This document shows, piece by piece, positions 7,711 to 15,660 of a stretch of 34,238 nucleotides of DNA. Numbering within the stretch: the first letter of the stretch is position 1; every line of letters begins with the position of its first letter. The translations under genes were made by a program, and so were the position numbers. The notes beneath the pieces were generated by a model. The model was not told the DNA's origin and did no database searches. It worked only from the letters and a program-made list of their open reading frames with translations. The stretch comes from Aggregatilineales bacterium (lineage in GTDB: Bacteria > Chloroflexota > Anaerolineae > Aggregatilineales > Phototrophicaceae), in the NCBI GenBank assembly GCA_029975765.1, contig JARKOK010000111.1:1-34238 (forward strand). Reading direction: 5' to 3'.

Positions 7711-9108
7711 TCACCCCATAACGGCCTGGGAGGCAGTGGGGATAACGGCCTGCGGCTGGCGCGCTTCCAGCGTCATGGGCAGGCCGTCTTTCGGATTGAG
7801 CGTAATCAACGGCAGCGCCCTCACCTGCTGTCCCGGCGCGAGGCGCAGCCGGAAGCGGCTGGCGACCGTTGCCAGAATCAGCCGCGCTTCCATCATGGCG
7901 AAACCGTTGCCGATGCAGATGCGCGCCCCGCCGCCAAAGGGGATATAGGCGTATTTGTGCAGGCGGCTCTCGTTGTCCGGGCTGAAACGTTCCGGCAGGA
8001 AACGCTCCGGCTCGTCCCAGTAGGCCGGGTGGCGGTGCGTCAGATAAGACAGGATGCCCACCGAACTGCCGGCAGGCACAGTGTAGCCGCCCAGCTCCAC
8101 CGCTTCAATCGCCATCCGGCCAAAACCCCATGCTGGAGGGTACAGCCGCAGCGTTTCCTTCACCACCATTTCCGTATACGGCAGCCGGTCGAGATCGGCC
8201 AGCGTGGGCGCGCGACCGCCCAGCACGCTGTCGAGTTCGGCGTGGAGTTTCGCTTCGACTTCCGGGTGTCGTGCCAGCAGCAGCCACGTCCAGTTCAGCG
8301 CGTTGGCGGTCGTTTCATGTCCGGCCAGGAACAGCGTTACGGTTTCATCGCGCGCCTGCTCATCGGTCATGCGCGTGCCGTCCTCGTCCTGGGCCAGCAG
8401 CAGCATGGACAGCAGATCGCCCCGGTCGTCACTGCCGGCGGCGCGCCGCCGGTTGATAATGCGGTAAATGATCTCGTCCAGATCGCGGCGAGCGCGGGTG
8501 GCGCGGCGCTCCAGCGGCAGCAGCAGTATCGGCAGGTTAAGCTGCATACTGCTGCCGCCGTACTGCTGAACTGCTTCCATCGCCCTGCCGACGCGCTCCA
8601 CATCGCCCGAAACGTCCGCATCGAACAGCGTTTTGGCGACGATGAGCATGGTCAGCCGGGTCATCTCGCGGGCGATGTCCAGCCGCGCGCCGTCGTGCCA
8701 GCCGTCCAGCATCCGTTCGGTGTAGCTCACCATCGTGTCGCTGTAAGCCGCGATGCGTCGGGCATGGAAGGCGGGCGCGGCCAGCCGCCGCTGCCGTTTC
8801 CAGAATTCGCCGTCGCTGGTCAGCAGTCCGTGACCGAGAAACCGCGCCAGCCCGTATTTTTCGTCGGTATAATCACTGTCTTTGTGGAATTTGTGGGCCT
8901 GCGCCACCACAACCTCGTGAATGATGTCCGGGCTGACAACGACGTAATTCAGCACTTTGCCGCGCACAACGAAAAAATCGCCATGATCGCGCCACCAGCG
9001 GGTGAAAGTCCCCAGCGGATCGCGGGCGACCTGCCAGATAATCCGGGCCACATCAATCAGGTTGGTCATGGGGGGCGGCCCCGGTGGAAATTGGACAGCA
9101 TCCATCAT
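7711..9108 (-). CDS. Cytochrome P450
   Basis: This 465-residue soluble P450 has all the hallmarks. The I-helix oxygen-activation motif is AGHETT (262-267), the K-helix ExxR is ETLR (318-321), and the heme loop FGGGARICIG has the thiolate ligand Cys398. The Pro-rich FPPGPPP near the N-terminus and the overall pattern (KYGLARFLGHGLLTSDGEFW) resemble bacterial members of the eukaryote-like CYP4/CYP102 side of the family, which often hydroxylate fatty acids or terpenoids. No ferredoxin or reductase partner lies in the window. It is divergent from an alpha/beta hydrolase gene. Start ATG 9108; a second ATG follows immediately at 9105. Confidence 0.95.
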   Translation of the reverse strand: MMDAVQFPPGPPPMTNLIDVARIIWQVARDPLGTFTRWWRDHGDFFVVRGKVLNYVVVSPDIIHEVVVAQAHKFHKDSDYTDEKYGLARFLGHGLLTSDGEFWKRQRRLAAPAFHARRIAAYSDTMVSYTERMLDGWHDGARLDIAREMTRLTMLIVAKTLFDADVSGDVERVGRAMEAVQQYGGSSMQLNLPILLLPLERRATRARRDLDEIIYRIINRRRAAGSDDRGDLLSMLLLAQDEDGTRMTDEQARDETVTLFLAGHETTANALNWTWLLLARHPEVEAKLHAELDSVLGGRAPTLADLDRLPYTEMVVKETLRLYPPAWGFGRMAIEAVELGGYTVPAGSSVGILSYLTHRHPAYWDEPERFLPERFSPDNESRLHKYAYIPFGGGARICIGNGFAMMEARLILATVASRFRLRLAPGQQVRALPLITLNPKDGLPMTLEARQPQAVIPTASQAVMG

Positions 9109-9195
9109 GTTGGTGCAACCTCAATCACTAACGGCCAACGTTGTGGACTATCGTGCCAGACGTGGATGAACGCCGCGTGATAAAAGCGGCGCGTG

Positions 9196-9213
9196 TTGTG
9201 AGAATTTGCACAA
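9196..9213. promoter_or_regulatory. Imperfect palindrome in the P450/hydrolase divergent region
   Basis: TTGTGAGAATTTGCACAA has perfect TTGTG/CACAA ends and an AT-rich centre, the form of a repressor operator. It lies 88 bases before the P450 start and 164 bases before the hydrolase start. TATGAT at 9251-9256 is a possible -10 for the hydrolase side. No regulator gene is adjacent, so this is a guess from shape and position. Confidence 0.3.
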
Positions 9214-9376
9214 ATACCGTCCGGCTTATCGAAATCTAACGGCCATACGGTATGATCAAACTATATTCGATTTACCGGGATACGACAATCGGCGCGCCGG
9301 TCGGCAGATCACGATGCCGGGTGAGCGCATGTGATCGCATCCTGCCCGCAGTCAGGCTACAGAATGGAGGGACACT

Positions 9377-10396
9377 ATGCCCCAGGACGAACGGAACGAG
9401 GTTGGGTCGGCGCTGCTGGCCGGGCTGGGCGGCGCGGCCTCGCTGCTGGCCTCAGTGGTTGGCGGCTGGATCGCCTACAGCCGGCTGGCCGTGAACCATG
9501 ATATGCGGCTGCCGCTGGCGATGCAGGCCGAACGGCGGATATTTTCCTCGCCCCGGATTGGTGTGGTCAGCTACTACGCCGATACCCAGGCCGAGGGCCG
9601 CCCGCTGGTGCTGATCCACGCCATTAACGCGGCGGGCAGCGCCTACGAGATGCGCCCGCTGTTCGAACGCTACCGGTCGGCACGCCCGGTGTACGCGGTT
9701 GATCTGCCGGGCTTCGGTTTTTCGGAACGCTCCGACCGCGAGTATACGCCGCAGTTGTACGCGCAGGCGATCATCGAACTGCTGGCGACACAGGTGGGGC
9801 AGGCCGCCGATGTGGTGGCGCTGTCGCTGGGCTGCGAATTTGCCGCGCGCGCCGCGCTGGAACGGCCTGATCTGTTCCATTCGCTGACGTTCATTTCACC
9901 CAGCGGCCTGAGTGCCAGCCGCCAGAAAAAAGCCTCGCAGCAGATCAGCGGCACCGCCGGCAGCGATACCGCGTTCGCGGTGCTGTCGTTTCCGCTGTGG
10001 AGTCAGGCGTTTTATGATTTCCTCACCACCCGTCCGGTTATCCGCTACTTTCTGCAGCAGAGCTTCGTTGGTGAGGTGCCGCAGGATTTGCTGGACTACG
10101 ATTACCTGACCGCGCACCAGCCGGGAGCGCGTTATGCGCCGGTGTATTTCGTCAGCGGCAGGCTGTTCACGCGGAACATCCGCGAAGCGGTCTACGAACG
10201 GCTGACGCTGCCGGTGCTGGTGCTGTACGATGAAGATGCGTTTGTGACCTTCGACACGCTGCCATATCTGGTCAATGTGTGTGCCAACTGGACGGCGCAG
10301 CGCCTCGCGCCGACCAAAGGCTTACCCCACTGGGAGCAGCCGGAGGCCACCGCGCAGGCGATGGAAACCTTCTGGCGGGAACAGGTGAAAGTGTAA
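9377..10396 (+). CDS. Alpha/beta hydrolase
   Basis: The protein has 339 residues with a hydrophobic N-terminal segment (SALLAGLGGAASLLASVVGG, residues 11-30) that may anchor it in the membrane. The hydrolase core follows: LVLIHAINAAG for the oxyanion turn, VDLPGFGFSERS, and the nucleophile elbow ALSLGCE with Ser150 (SxG without the first Gly). A probable acid is Asp285 or Asp287 in LYDEDAF, and the histidine is His318 in GLPHWEQP. It looks like an esterase/haloalkane-dehalogenase-like hydrolase; the substrate is unknown. The start ATG 9377 has a strong GGAGGGA site. The divergent layout with the P450 suggests, but does not prove, joint action on a lipid-like substrate. Confidence 0.85.
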   Translation: MPQDERNEVGSALLAGLGGAASLLASVVGGWIAYSRLAVNHDMRLPLAMQAERRIFSSPRIGVVSYYADTQAEGRPLVLIHAINAAGSAYEMRPLFERYRSARPVYAVDLPGFGFSERSDREYTPQLYAQAIIELLATQVGQAADVVALSLGCEFAARAALERPDLFHSLTFISPSGLSASRQKKASQQISGTAGSDTAFAVLSFPLWSQAFYDFLTTRPVIRYFLQQSFVGEVPQDLLDYDYLTAHQPGARYAPVYFVSGRLFTRNIREAVYERLTLPVLVLYDEDAFVTFDTLPYLVNVCANWTAQRLAPTKGLPHWEQPEATAQAMETFWREQVKV

Positions 10397-10767
10397 GAAA
10401 CCGTTGGAAAAGCCCTCACCCCAAACCCCTCTCCCTCAGGGAGAGGGGCTTAAGCGGTCTCTTCTCCCCTTCTCCATGACGCGCTGAGGAGCGGGGGTGC
10501 AGGCAGGGACATCATGGGTCTGGAAGTCCCCTCCCTGCGCAGCGGGGAGGGGATTTAGGGGAGGGGACATATCCATTCTTCTCATCAGGCGCTCATCGAA
10601 TTGACCCTAGCCATTCGCTGTAAGGTGTGAGAAAATCTTCAATGATAGGGTCAATAACGTCCTGGTTTCCTCTGCATTTCGCGTTTTTTCTGCTTCTGCA
10701 TTGATTGCCACGTCAGCTTACCCACTCTATCAACCGTATATCTGTTCAGTTTCAGGAGAAAGCCACC
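10397..10767. other. 370-base gap: repeat element and structured leader
   Basis: No gene is seen. The first half is a G/C-rich palindromic element (10413-10566). The second half, directly before the RNA-binding protein gene, has a 10-base inverted repeat ATTGACCCTA (10600-10609)/TAGGGTCAAT (10646-10655) and T-rich sequence (10680-10705), which could form a long structured 5' leader. Confidence 0.55.
10413..10566. repeat. Longer-family G/C-rich intergenic element
   Basis: It begins CCCTCACCCC, contains CCCCTCTCCCTC next to GAGGGAGAGGGG (a perfect hairpin around 10427-10449), then GGAAGTCCCCTCCC and an ending GGATTTAGGGGAGGGG. The same blocks in the same order occur at 26750-26866. Confidence 0.65.
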
Positions 10768-11082
10768 ATGGCAAGCAAGTTGTACGTTGGCAATATGTCA
10801 TATTCCACCACGCAGGATCAGATTCGCACCCTGTTCGCTCAGGCCGGCGAGGTGACGGAAGTCACCCTGATTAACGACCGCGACACGGGCCGCCCCAAGG
10901 GGTTTGGTTTTGTGCAGATGGCGACCGAAGAAGGCGCGCGCGAAGCGATCAAGCGTTTTAACGGTCAGACGGTAGACAGCCGCGCGCTGACCGTCAGCGA
11001 AGCCCGCCCGCGTGAAGAGCGTTCCGGCGGCTTCGGCGGCGGCTCGCGCGATTATTCCAATAACCGCCGTAACCGGTTCTAG
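10768..11082 (+). CDS. RRM-domain RNA-binding protein
   Basis: This 104-residue protein has one RNA recognition motif: RNP2 is LYVGNM (5-10) and RNP1 is KGFGFVQM (44-51), with aromatic residues in the RNA-contact positions. A short Gly/Arg/Asn-rich tail (GGFGGGSRDYSNNRRNRF) follows. Such single-RRM proteins in cyanobacteria and Chloroflexota bind RNA and are often cold-inducible; a chaperone role is inferred. It starts at ATG 10768 behind CAGGAGAAAG. The long, structured upstream region would fit post-transcriptional or temperature control, which the sequence alone cannot show. Confidence 0.92.
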   Translation: MASKLYVGNMSYSTTQDQIRTLFAQAGEVTEVTLINDRDTGRPKGFGFVQMATEEGAREAIKRFNGQTVDSRALTVSEARPREERSGGFGGGSRDYSNNRRNRF

Positions 11083-11112
11083 ACCGGCAGCAGCACCAGC
11101 CTGACAACACAG

Positions 11113-11151
11113 AAACCGGGTGAGCGCCAACCGTTCATCCGGTTTTTATTT
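11113..11151 (+). terminator. Rho-independent terminator
   Basis: AAACCGGGTGA (11113-11123) pairs with TCATCCGGTTT (11133-11143 region) with one G-T pair, then TTTATTT. It closes the RRM gene and overlaps the stop codon of the convergent gene at 11146. Confidence 0.75.
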
Positions 11152-11604
11152 CGCGTCCAGATTGCCGGATGCCTGTAACGCATCCCGCGCGGCCCGCGCC
11201 CAGGCGCGCACGCTGGCGCAGTAGTTTGGTTCGCCGGCGGCCACGACATCGGCAGCGGTCATCGTCCATGTTACCGGATGGCGGTACGCGCCCACCGATT
11301 CCGCCGTCGCTTTGATGTTCCATGTCCGTTTGCCAGAGTCCACCCGGTCGCGGCTGCGGCGGCGGATTTCCGACGGCGGCAGGTTTTCATCCACAAACGC
11401 CACCAGCAGCCGCAGTCCCTCCGCCAGCCCTTCGCGCGAGTACAGGTGCGGGTGCTGCAAGTGGTAACACAGCACCAGCAGGTGATGTACCACGCCGTTG
11501 GCGGGGTTCTCCGCTTCCCAGTACAGCATCTGGTGAAAATAATCGTCGCAGGTTGTGCCGTCAGGCTGCGGCGCGCCGCAGGCGGGGCAGTGGGATGGAG
11601 TCAT
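11146..11604 (-). CDS. DUF5946-like protein with CxxC motif
   Basis: The 152-residue product opens with SHCPACGAPQPDGTTCDDYFHQ, giving Cys6, Cys9 and Cys19, a possible metal site. VVHHLLVLCYHLQHPHLYSREG then contains several His and is the most family-like stretch. I connect it to DUF5946, whose function is unknown. The C-terminal part ends in an Ala-rich helix (VRAWARAARDAL). The start is ATG 11604, with GGGAGACGCTG upstream. It is convergent with the RRM gene and unrelated to its other neighbours. Confidence 0.65.
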   Translation of the reverse strand: MTPSHCPACGAPQPDGTTCDDYFHQMLYWEAENPANGVVHHLLVLCYHLQHPHLYSREGLAEGLRLLVAFVDENLPPSEIRRRSRDRVDSGKRTWNIKATAESVGAYRHPVTWTMTAADVVAAGEPNYCASVRAWARAARDALQASGNLDAK

Positions 11605-12006
11605 CAGCGTCTCCCGGCATATCAGCCTCTCATCGTAAGGCGGCTGGTCTTTGCCAGCCGGTTCCAGCTCAGGCTGGTCGCAAGCTCAACGCAGGATCAA
11701 GGCAGTCAAAAAGGTACAGGAAAGGCCCGCGATGGCTGCCCTGCCGGTCACATACGTTCAACTGTGGCAGTATACCCCCGTTTTTCTGTTCGGTGATGAA
11801 TAGCGGCTCACCTTTTGGGGCGAACTGTCCCTGGAGAAAAATACGTGAAGCGGTTTCGCGGGGTATATAACTAATGCTAGGTACCGGTTCGGTGGTGTGA
11901 GAGGAAATTACCCGGATAAATTCTGAGCATCAGTAATAAACCTTAAGGTTTCGTGGAAAACCCCTGTGGTAATATTTGGAAATGTTCCTTTATCACTGGA
12001 GGCTAT
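11605..12006. other. 402-base gap without a recognisable gene
   Basis: Neither strand has a convincing frame. The second half is AT-richer than the surroundings (TATATAACTAATGCTAGG around 11863-11880, AATATTTGG near 11971), consistent with promoter sequence for the gene starting at 12007. No clear -35/-10 pair or repeat was identified. Confidence 0.5.
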
Positions 12007-12738
12007 ATGCTCGCTTATATTCGTTTACGGTCTGTTATGCTGGTATGCGTGCTGCTGGTCCTGGGCTTCACCGCCGTTCAGTTGGTTTCTGCCGCCGTAT
12101 CATCCAGCGGCATTACCTGTCCTGGGAACCTGCGCCTGAACGCGCAATTTGATGTAAGTGCCGTAAATGAGTATCGCGTCAGTGGCAGCGGCCCCGGCCT
12201 GCCTACGGCGACGTATACATCCTCGGACACCGCAGGCGAGAATTTTACCTGGATGGTGAAGGGTCCGGGTACATGGAGCGGGCTTACCCTGGAGTGGCGG
12301 CGTCCTCCCGCCGTTCCGGATTGGGCTGTATCCGATTTCACAACTTCTCTCACGTATAAGTGTGTGGGGGAAGCTGACAATGAGCCTGGCCCACCGGCGA
12401 TGAACCTGTTCGATGGCCGGATCAATAACTTTCAGGATCGGGACGTGGCGGCCCCGGTCGCCATCTACGAAGGCTCGATCAAGGTTTATGGCATTGACCC
12501 TGTCAGCGGTGACGGCTGGCTGGATGTCGATATAACGAAGGAAACTATCGAAGCCGTCGGTATCCCGGCGGATGTGCCTGCGCTGCTGGGGCAGGGCACG
12601 AATCACTACACCGGTATCGGCATCTTTGTCTACCGCCTGCCGACTGGCGAATTTCAGGTAAATACACACTATCACGATGGAAAGCCGTACATCTTTGCGT
12701 GGGATGGCGACGGCGGCAAGTGGCACTTCGCGGGGTAA
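12007..12738 (+). CDS. Secreted protein of unknown function
   Basis: The protein has 243 residues. MLAYIRLRSVMLVCVLLVLG begins a signal peptide that likely ends near VSAA (residue 29). The mature part is Gly/Pro/Asp-rich and probably all-beta. Its first third has Trp/Ser/Thr-rich strands (NFTWMVKGPGTWSGLTLEWR); a later part reads DRDVAAPVAIYEGSIKVYGI and ends FAWDGDGGKWHFAG. A Cys pair (in ITCPG and TYKCVG) could form a disulfide. I recognise no family. ATG 12007 is chosen for its GGAGG site and because it opens the signal peptide. A strong terminator follows. Confidence 0.75.
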   Translation: MLAYIRLRSVMLVCVLLVLGFTAVQLVSAAVSSSGITCPGNLRLNAQFDVSAVNEYRVSGSGPGLPTATYTSSDTAGENFTWMVKGPGTWSGLTLEWRRPPAVPDWAVSDFTTSLTYKCVGEADNEPGPPAMNLFDGRINNFQDRDVAAPVAIYEGSIKVYGIDPVSGDGWLDVDITKETIEAVGIPADVPALLGQGTNHYTGIGIFVYRLPTGEFQVNTHYHDGKPYIFAWDGDGGKWHFAG

Positions 12739-12756
12739 TGGCATAGGTGGTAAATA

Positions 12757-12793
12757 AAAACAGGCGAGCCTATCAGCATGGCTCGCCTGTTTT
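12757..12793. terminator. Strong rho-independent terminator
   Basis: AAAACAGGCGAGCC (12757-12770) pairs perfectly over 14 bases with GGCTCGCCTGTTTT (12780-12793), with a 9-base loop. A/T runs on both sides allow use in either direction; it closes the secreted-protein gene. Confidence 0.9.
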
Positions 12794-13078
12794 GCTTTCG
12801 GCAGCAGACACCACCGCCTGCCCGCCGCACAGGTTGTCCAACGCATCTCTACGGCTGAGCTGACGCCGCACAGTCGGTAGATAAAGTTTTCCACCGGGCG
12901 CGGGAACGGTGCTAGGCGGGTGCGCTCAGAGAGGGTTTCGTGAGGTATAATTAATGTCGTATGTATATTGCAAACACCAGCGCCTTTTGCCGTGAGGTAC
13001 GCCCTGTGGAGCATTGAAACCATTCGGGCTATCCGCGCCTTAAGTGTACGCGGTGGGCCTACCATTTAAGGAGTCACA
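12794..13078. other. Gap with a -10-like site before the small membrane protein
   Basis: No credible gene is present; the long minus-strand frame crossing this area is antisense to the secreted-protein gene. TATAAT (12946-12951) is followed by an AT-rich stretch, and GGAGT lies just before the ATG at 13079. No convincing -35 was found. Confidence 0.45.
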
Positions 13079-13414
13079 ATGTATCAAAAGTTCGGGGGTA
13101 CTTTTGAACTGGCGTCCGTGCTGTGCAAAGTGCTGGCCGTCATTTACGGCGTGGGCGGGCTACTCGCTGGCATGTCTGTGATGTTTGGTCGTGAGGGGTT
13201 CATTGCCGGAGGTATCGTTATCGTCGCTGTGCTGGCGTCGGCTTTCCTGACGTATGCTACCGGTGTTGTTTTTGACTTTCTGGCGCAGGTGTGCGCGGCG
13301 ATAGACTACCTGGAACTGAACGCTGACAAGACCAACAAGGCGGTTGTCAGCACGCATGATTTGCTTGATTCCATGCGGCGGCGGCGGGTGGATACAGGAC
13401 AGAAAAGTTCCTGA
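13079..13414 (+). CDS. Small two-span membrane protein of unknown function
   Basis: The product has 111 residues. Hydrophobic spans lie at about 10-36 (ELASVLCKVLAVIYGVGGLL onward) and 40-66 (GFIAGGIVIVAVLASAFLTY), separated by a short charged loop (GRE). A polar C-terminal helix (DYLELNADKTNKAVVSTHDL) probably faces the cytoplasm. It resembles the short membrane proteins with a C-terminal coiled tail common in many phyla; I assign no family. ATG 13079 follows AAGGAG at good spacing, and a terminator lies 31 bases after the stop, so it is a stand-alone gene. Confidence 0.7.
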   Translation: MYQKFGGTFELASVLCKVLAVIYGVGGLLAGMSVMFGREGFIAGGIVIVAVLASAFLTYATGVVFDFLAQVCAAIDYLELNADKTNKAVVSTHDLLDSMRRRRVDTGQKSS

Positions 13415-13444
13415 TTTGGGACTGAAACACAGTGAGAATCAAAA

Positions 13445-13482
13445 AGGGCGCTTACCATCATCCGATAAGCGCCCTGCTTTAT
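13445..13482. terminator. Bidirectional terminator
   Basis: AGGGCGCTTA (13445-13454) pairs perfectly with TAAGCGCCCT (13466-13475). GCTTTATT follows on the plus strand, and on the minus strand the hairpin runs into TTTTTGATT. It serves both the small membrane protein and the convergent Uma2-type gene. Confidence 0.85.
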
Positions 13483-13497
13483 TCCGCATGTATGGAA

Positions 13498-14049
13498 TCA
13501 GTCCGCCAGCAGATCATCTACCGGGATGGCCGCGCCATGCAGCACCGCCGCTGCGAAGGTCTGCCCCGGCCCGTACACCCCCTGCTGCACCAGCGCCTCG
13601 CCGTCGCGCCGGTAGACTTCCACATACCGTTCCACCGGATCAATCATCCAGTACTCGCGCACGCCGTAACGGTCGTAAAGCTCGAACTTGTCAATCTTGT
13701 CACGGCGCACGCTGCCGGATGAAAAGACTTCCACCACCAGATCGGGCGGGCCGACCAGCCGCTTGTCGCCGACTTCACACCGGCTGTCCGGCGCGAGGTA
13801 GACCACATCCGGCTGCGGCACCTGCCCCTCATCCAGATACACATCAATCGGGGAGGCGTACACCCTGCCCCCCAGCGTGTTTGCCAGCGTTCGCAGGACA
13901 AAATAGGTGCTGCCGGTAATGGCCTGGTGGCGCGGGACAGGCGCGGGACTCAAAATCAACTCCCCGTTGAGGAGTTCCATCGGCTGCGTGGTTTCGGGCA
14001 GCGCGAAGAACTCGGCGGCGGTCATGCGGGTCCGGGTGATCTCAACCAT
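13498..14049 (-). CDS. Uma2-family putative endonuclease (DUF820)
   Basis: The 183-residue product is typical in length. A PD-(D/E)XK-like core is visible: the N-terminal MTAAEFFALPETTQPMELLNGE (family entry motif with ELLNGE), PQPDVVYL with Asp81, DLVVEVFS with Glu107, and Lys118/Lys121 in the following helix (RRDKIDKFELY). The end of the domain reads YGVREYWMIDP. Uma2 proteins are abundant in Chloroflexota and cyanobacteria and are thought to be nucleases linked to mobile elements; this is not proven. ATG 14049 has GAGGAG upstream. It adjoins a decayed gene, which fits a region of DNA turnover. Confidence 0.9.
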   Translation of the reverse strand: MVEITRTRMTAAEFFALPETTQPMELLNGELILSPAPVPRHQAITGSTYFVLRTLANTLGGRVYASPIDVYLDEGQVPQPDVVYLAPDSRCEVGDKRLVGPPDLVVEVFSSGSVRRDKIDKFELYDRYGVREYWMIDPVERYVEVYRRDGEALVQQGVYGPGQTFAAAVLHGAAIPVDDLLAD

Positions 14050-14056
14050 CGTTCCG

Positions 14057-14500
14057 TTACTCCTCGCTCATGCCCCTATTATGCCACAGGTTTATCCCGG
14101 TTAACCGCGCCAGCCAGGGGTACTGCTCAAAATCGTCCCACGACTTGATCAGCCCGGCTTCCATCGTCGCCCATTCGCGCTTGCCCCGGCTGAGTCCCGC
14201 CATGTCCTCAGTTTTTTCGCGGCCAAACGGCAGGGTGTAGATCGGTCGCATCGAATCGCGTCCGCGCCGACGGCTGTCCACAGCTCAACCATCATGCGCG
14301 TCCAGCGTTCCCCTTCGATTTTGTCCAGCGGCGTGTTCGCTACGTCCACGCCCATCAGCGTGGCGATGATCTCGCGGCCTACCAGCATTTCCATCACCGG
14401 CACGCGCCCGATTTCATCCTGGCGCAGCAGAACTGTTCGCAGTTCGTCAAAATTGGCTTCGTGAGGAAATTTGGGGAGTAATATCTTAAGCTCTTTTCAA
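14057..14500 (-). pseudogene. Decayed N-terminal part of a uroporphyrinogen-decarboxylase-like gene
   Basis: Reading the minus strand from about 14500, one frame gives ELKILLPKFPHEANFDELRT, VLLRQDEIGRVPVMEML and VGREIIATLMGVDVANTPLD through WTAVGADAIR. The sequence then jumps to another frame around 14247-14258 and continues MRPIYTLPFGREKTEDMAGL and KREWATMEAGLIKSWDDFEQ before ending after YPW at a stop (14057). These segments match the start of URO-D-like methyltransferase/decarboxylase proteins, which are normally over 300 residues. There is no usable start codon, one frameshift, and the C-terminal half is missing. Similar genes often accompany sugar clusters, so it may be a former member of the neighbouring operon. 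Confidence 0.7.
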
Positions 14501-14526
14501 AGCAAATATTTGAGGATTTCCATACT

Positions 14527-14592
14527 CCTCACCCCACTCGCTGCGCTCGTTTCCCCCTCTCCAAAAATTGGAGAGGGGGTCAGGGGGTGAGG
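14527..14592. repeat. Longer-family G/C-rich palindromic element
   Basis: The outer arms CCTCACCCC (14527-14535) and GGGGTGAGG (14584-14592) enclose the perfect inner hairpin CCCCCTCTCCAA (14553-14564)/TTGGAGAGGGGG (14568-14579). It lies 13 bases after the apsD stop on the minus strand and could act as the transcript end. Confidence 0.7.
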
Positions 14593-14604
14593 ATGGTGAT
14601 GGCT

Positions 14605-15657
14605 TTAGCACCCCGGCAGCAGCACATCCTTGCCCAACACCTTGCCGGTGCGGGCCGATTCATACGCGCCGAACACCAGCCGCACCGTCTTCAGATTGTC
14701 GTCGCCGGTGGTTTCGCCGGGTTCAAGTCCCTTCAGCGCGCGGGCGATGTTCCACTGCTCCGGCACGATGCTCGAATGTGGCACGTCATAGGCCGGATCA
14801 GCCCAGGCGTAGTGCGGCGGCTTGTGGCGCGAGGCAAACACACCCTCGCTGGTGGTTTCCCGAATCCAGAAGTCCGGCGCAAGTTCGAGGAATCCCCGGT
14901 CGCCTTCCACCTGAATGTACGTTTCCGGGAAGCGGTCATGTTCGCGTCTGGTGGCGTAGCTCATATCAGCCACGACCGTCACACCATCGCCCATTCGCAT
15001 CATCACCGTCGCTGAGTCTTCGCCTTTGATTTCAGGATTGACACGGTGGGTATGGGCATAGAGCGAGGTGGCATCGCCAAATAAATACCGCGCCGCATCG
15101 AGGATATGGCTGCCGATGTCCGTCAGGATGAACTGTTCCAGTTCTTTCAGGAACGGCTGATTATCAAACACCGGGAAGCTGTTGCGGTAGTCAATGTGGG
15201 CGCGGAAAAGTTTCCCGATGTGGCCTTTGTCAAGCTGGTGTTTAAAGGCGCGAATGGCGGTCTGCCAGCGCCAGTTTTCGTTGATATACAGCGGCACATT
15301 ATACTGCTTACACACGTTGACCAGCGCCTCGGCTTCTTCCAGCGAGGTCGCCATCGGCTTCTGGCACACAACCGGCAGGCCGCGTTCCGCCGCCATTTTG
15401 GTGTGCGGGTAATGCTGTTCGACGGCGGTGCAGATGTCCACAAAATCGAGATTGTCCCGTTCCGCGTCCAGCAGGGCTTCAGGGTCGTCGTACACCTTAT
15501 CCAGCGGGATGCCAAACTGCGCCGCCAGCTTTTCCGCCTTCGATCTGGTGCGATTGTACAGCGCCACACACTCGACTTCGCCGGTTTCATTCCAGCCGGG
15601 AAGCTGGTAGTACGCCCAGAAGCCGGTGCCAAAGAGAGCAAATTTCAGTTTCGGCAT
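14605..15657 (-). CDS. apsD: D-apiose dehydrogenase, Gfo/Idh/MocA family
   Basis: It likely oxidises D-apiose to D-apionolactone with NAD+. The 350-residue protein has a Rossmann N-terminal half (FALFGTGFWA, Gly10 and Gly12), the family lysine in CQKPMA (Lys100-Pro101) and a catalytic-type DIGSHILD (Asp180, His184). Segments such as VECVALYNRTRSKAEKLA, INENWRWQ and NSFPVFDNQPFLKELEQFIL are what I recall of ApsD proteins of the D-apiose pathway. The assignment is strengthened by apnO, apnL and oiaK in the same locus. It begins three bases after the preceding gene's stop, with AAGGA overlapping that stop, so the two are translated together. It is the last gene of the minus-strand arm. Substrate specificity is inferred. 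Confidence 0.8.
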   Translation of the reverse strand: MPKLKFALFGTGFWAYYQLPGWNETGEVECVALYNRTRSKAEKLAAQFGIPLDKVYDDPEALLDAERDNLDFVDICTAVEQHYPHTKMAAERGLPVVCQKPMATSLEEAEALVNVCKQYNVPLYINENWRWQTAIRAFKHQLDKGHIGKLFRAHIDYRNSFPVFDNQPFLKELEQFILTDIGSHILDAARYLFGDATSLYAHTHRVNPEIKGEDSATVMMRMGDGVTVVADMSYATRREHDRFPETYIQVEGDRGFLELAPDFWIRETTSEGVFASRHKPPHYAWADPAYDVPHSSIVPEQWNIARALKGLEPGETTGDDNLKTVRLVFGAYESARTGKVLGKDVLLPGC

Positions 15658-15660
15658 ATT

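Noticed and set aside
7957-9180. 407-residue plus-strand open frame
   Set aside because: It is antisense to the P450, which has all catalytic motifs; the frame shows no domain and a Gln/His/Arg-rich composition.
11278-11870. Overlapping plus-strand open frames around the DUF5946-like gene
   Set aside because: They are antisense to a frame with a better ribosome site and family-like Cys/His motifs, and extend into plain intergenic sequence.
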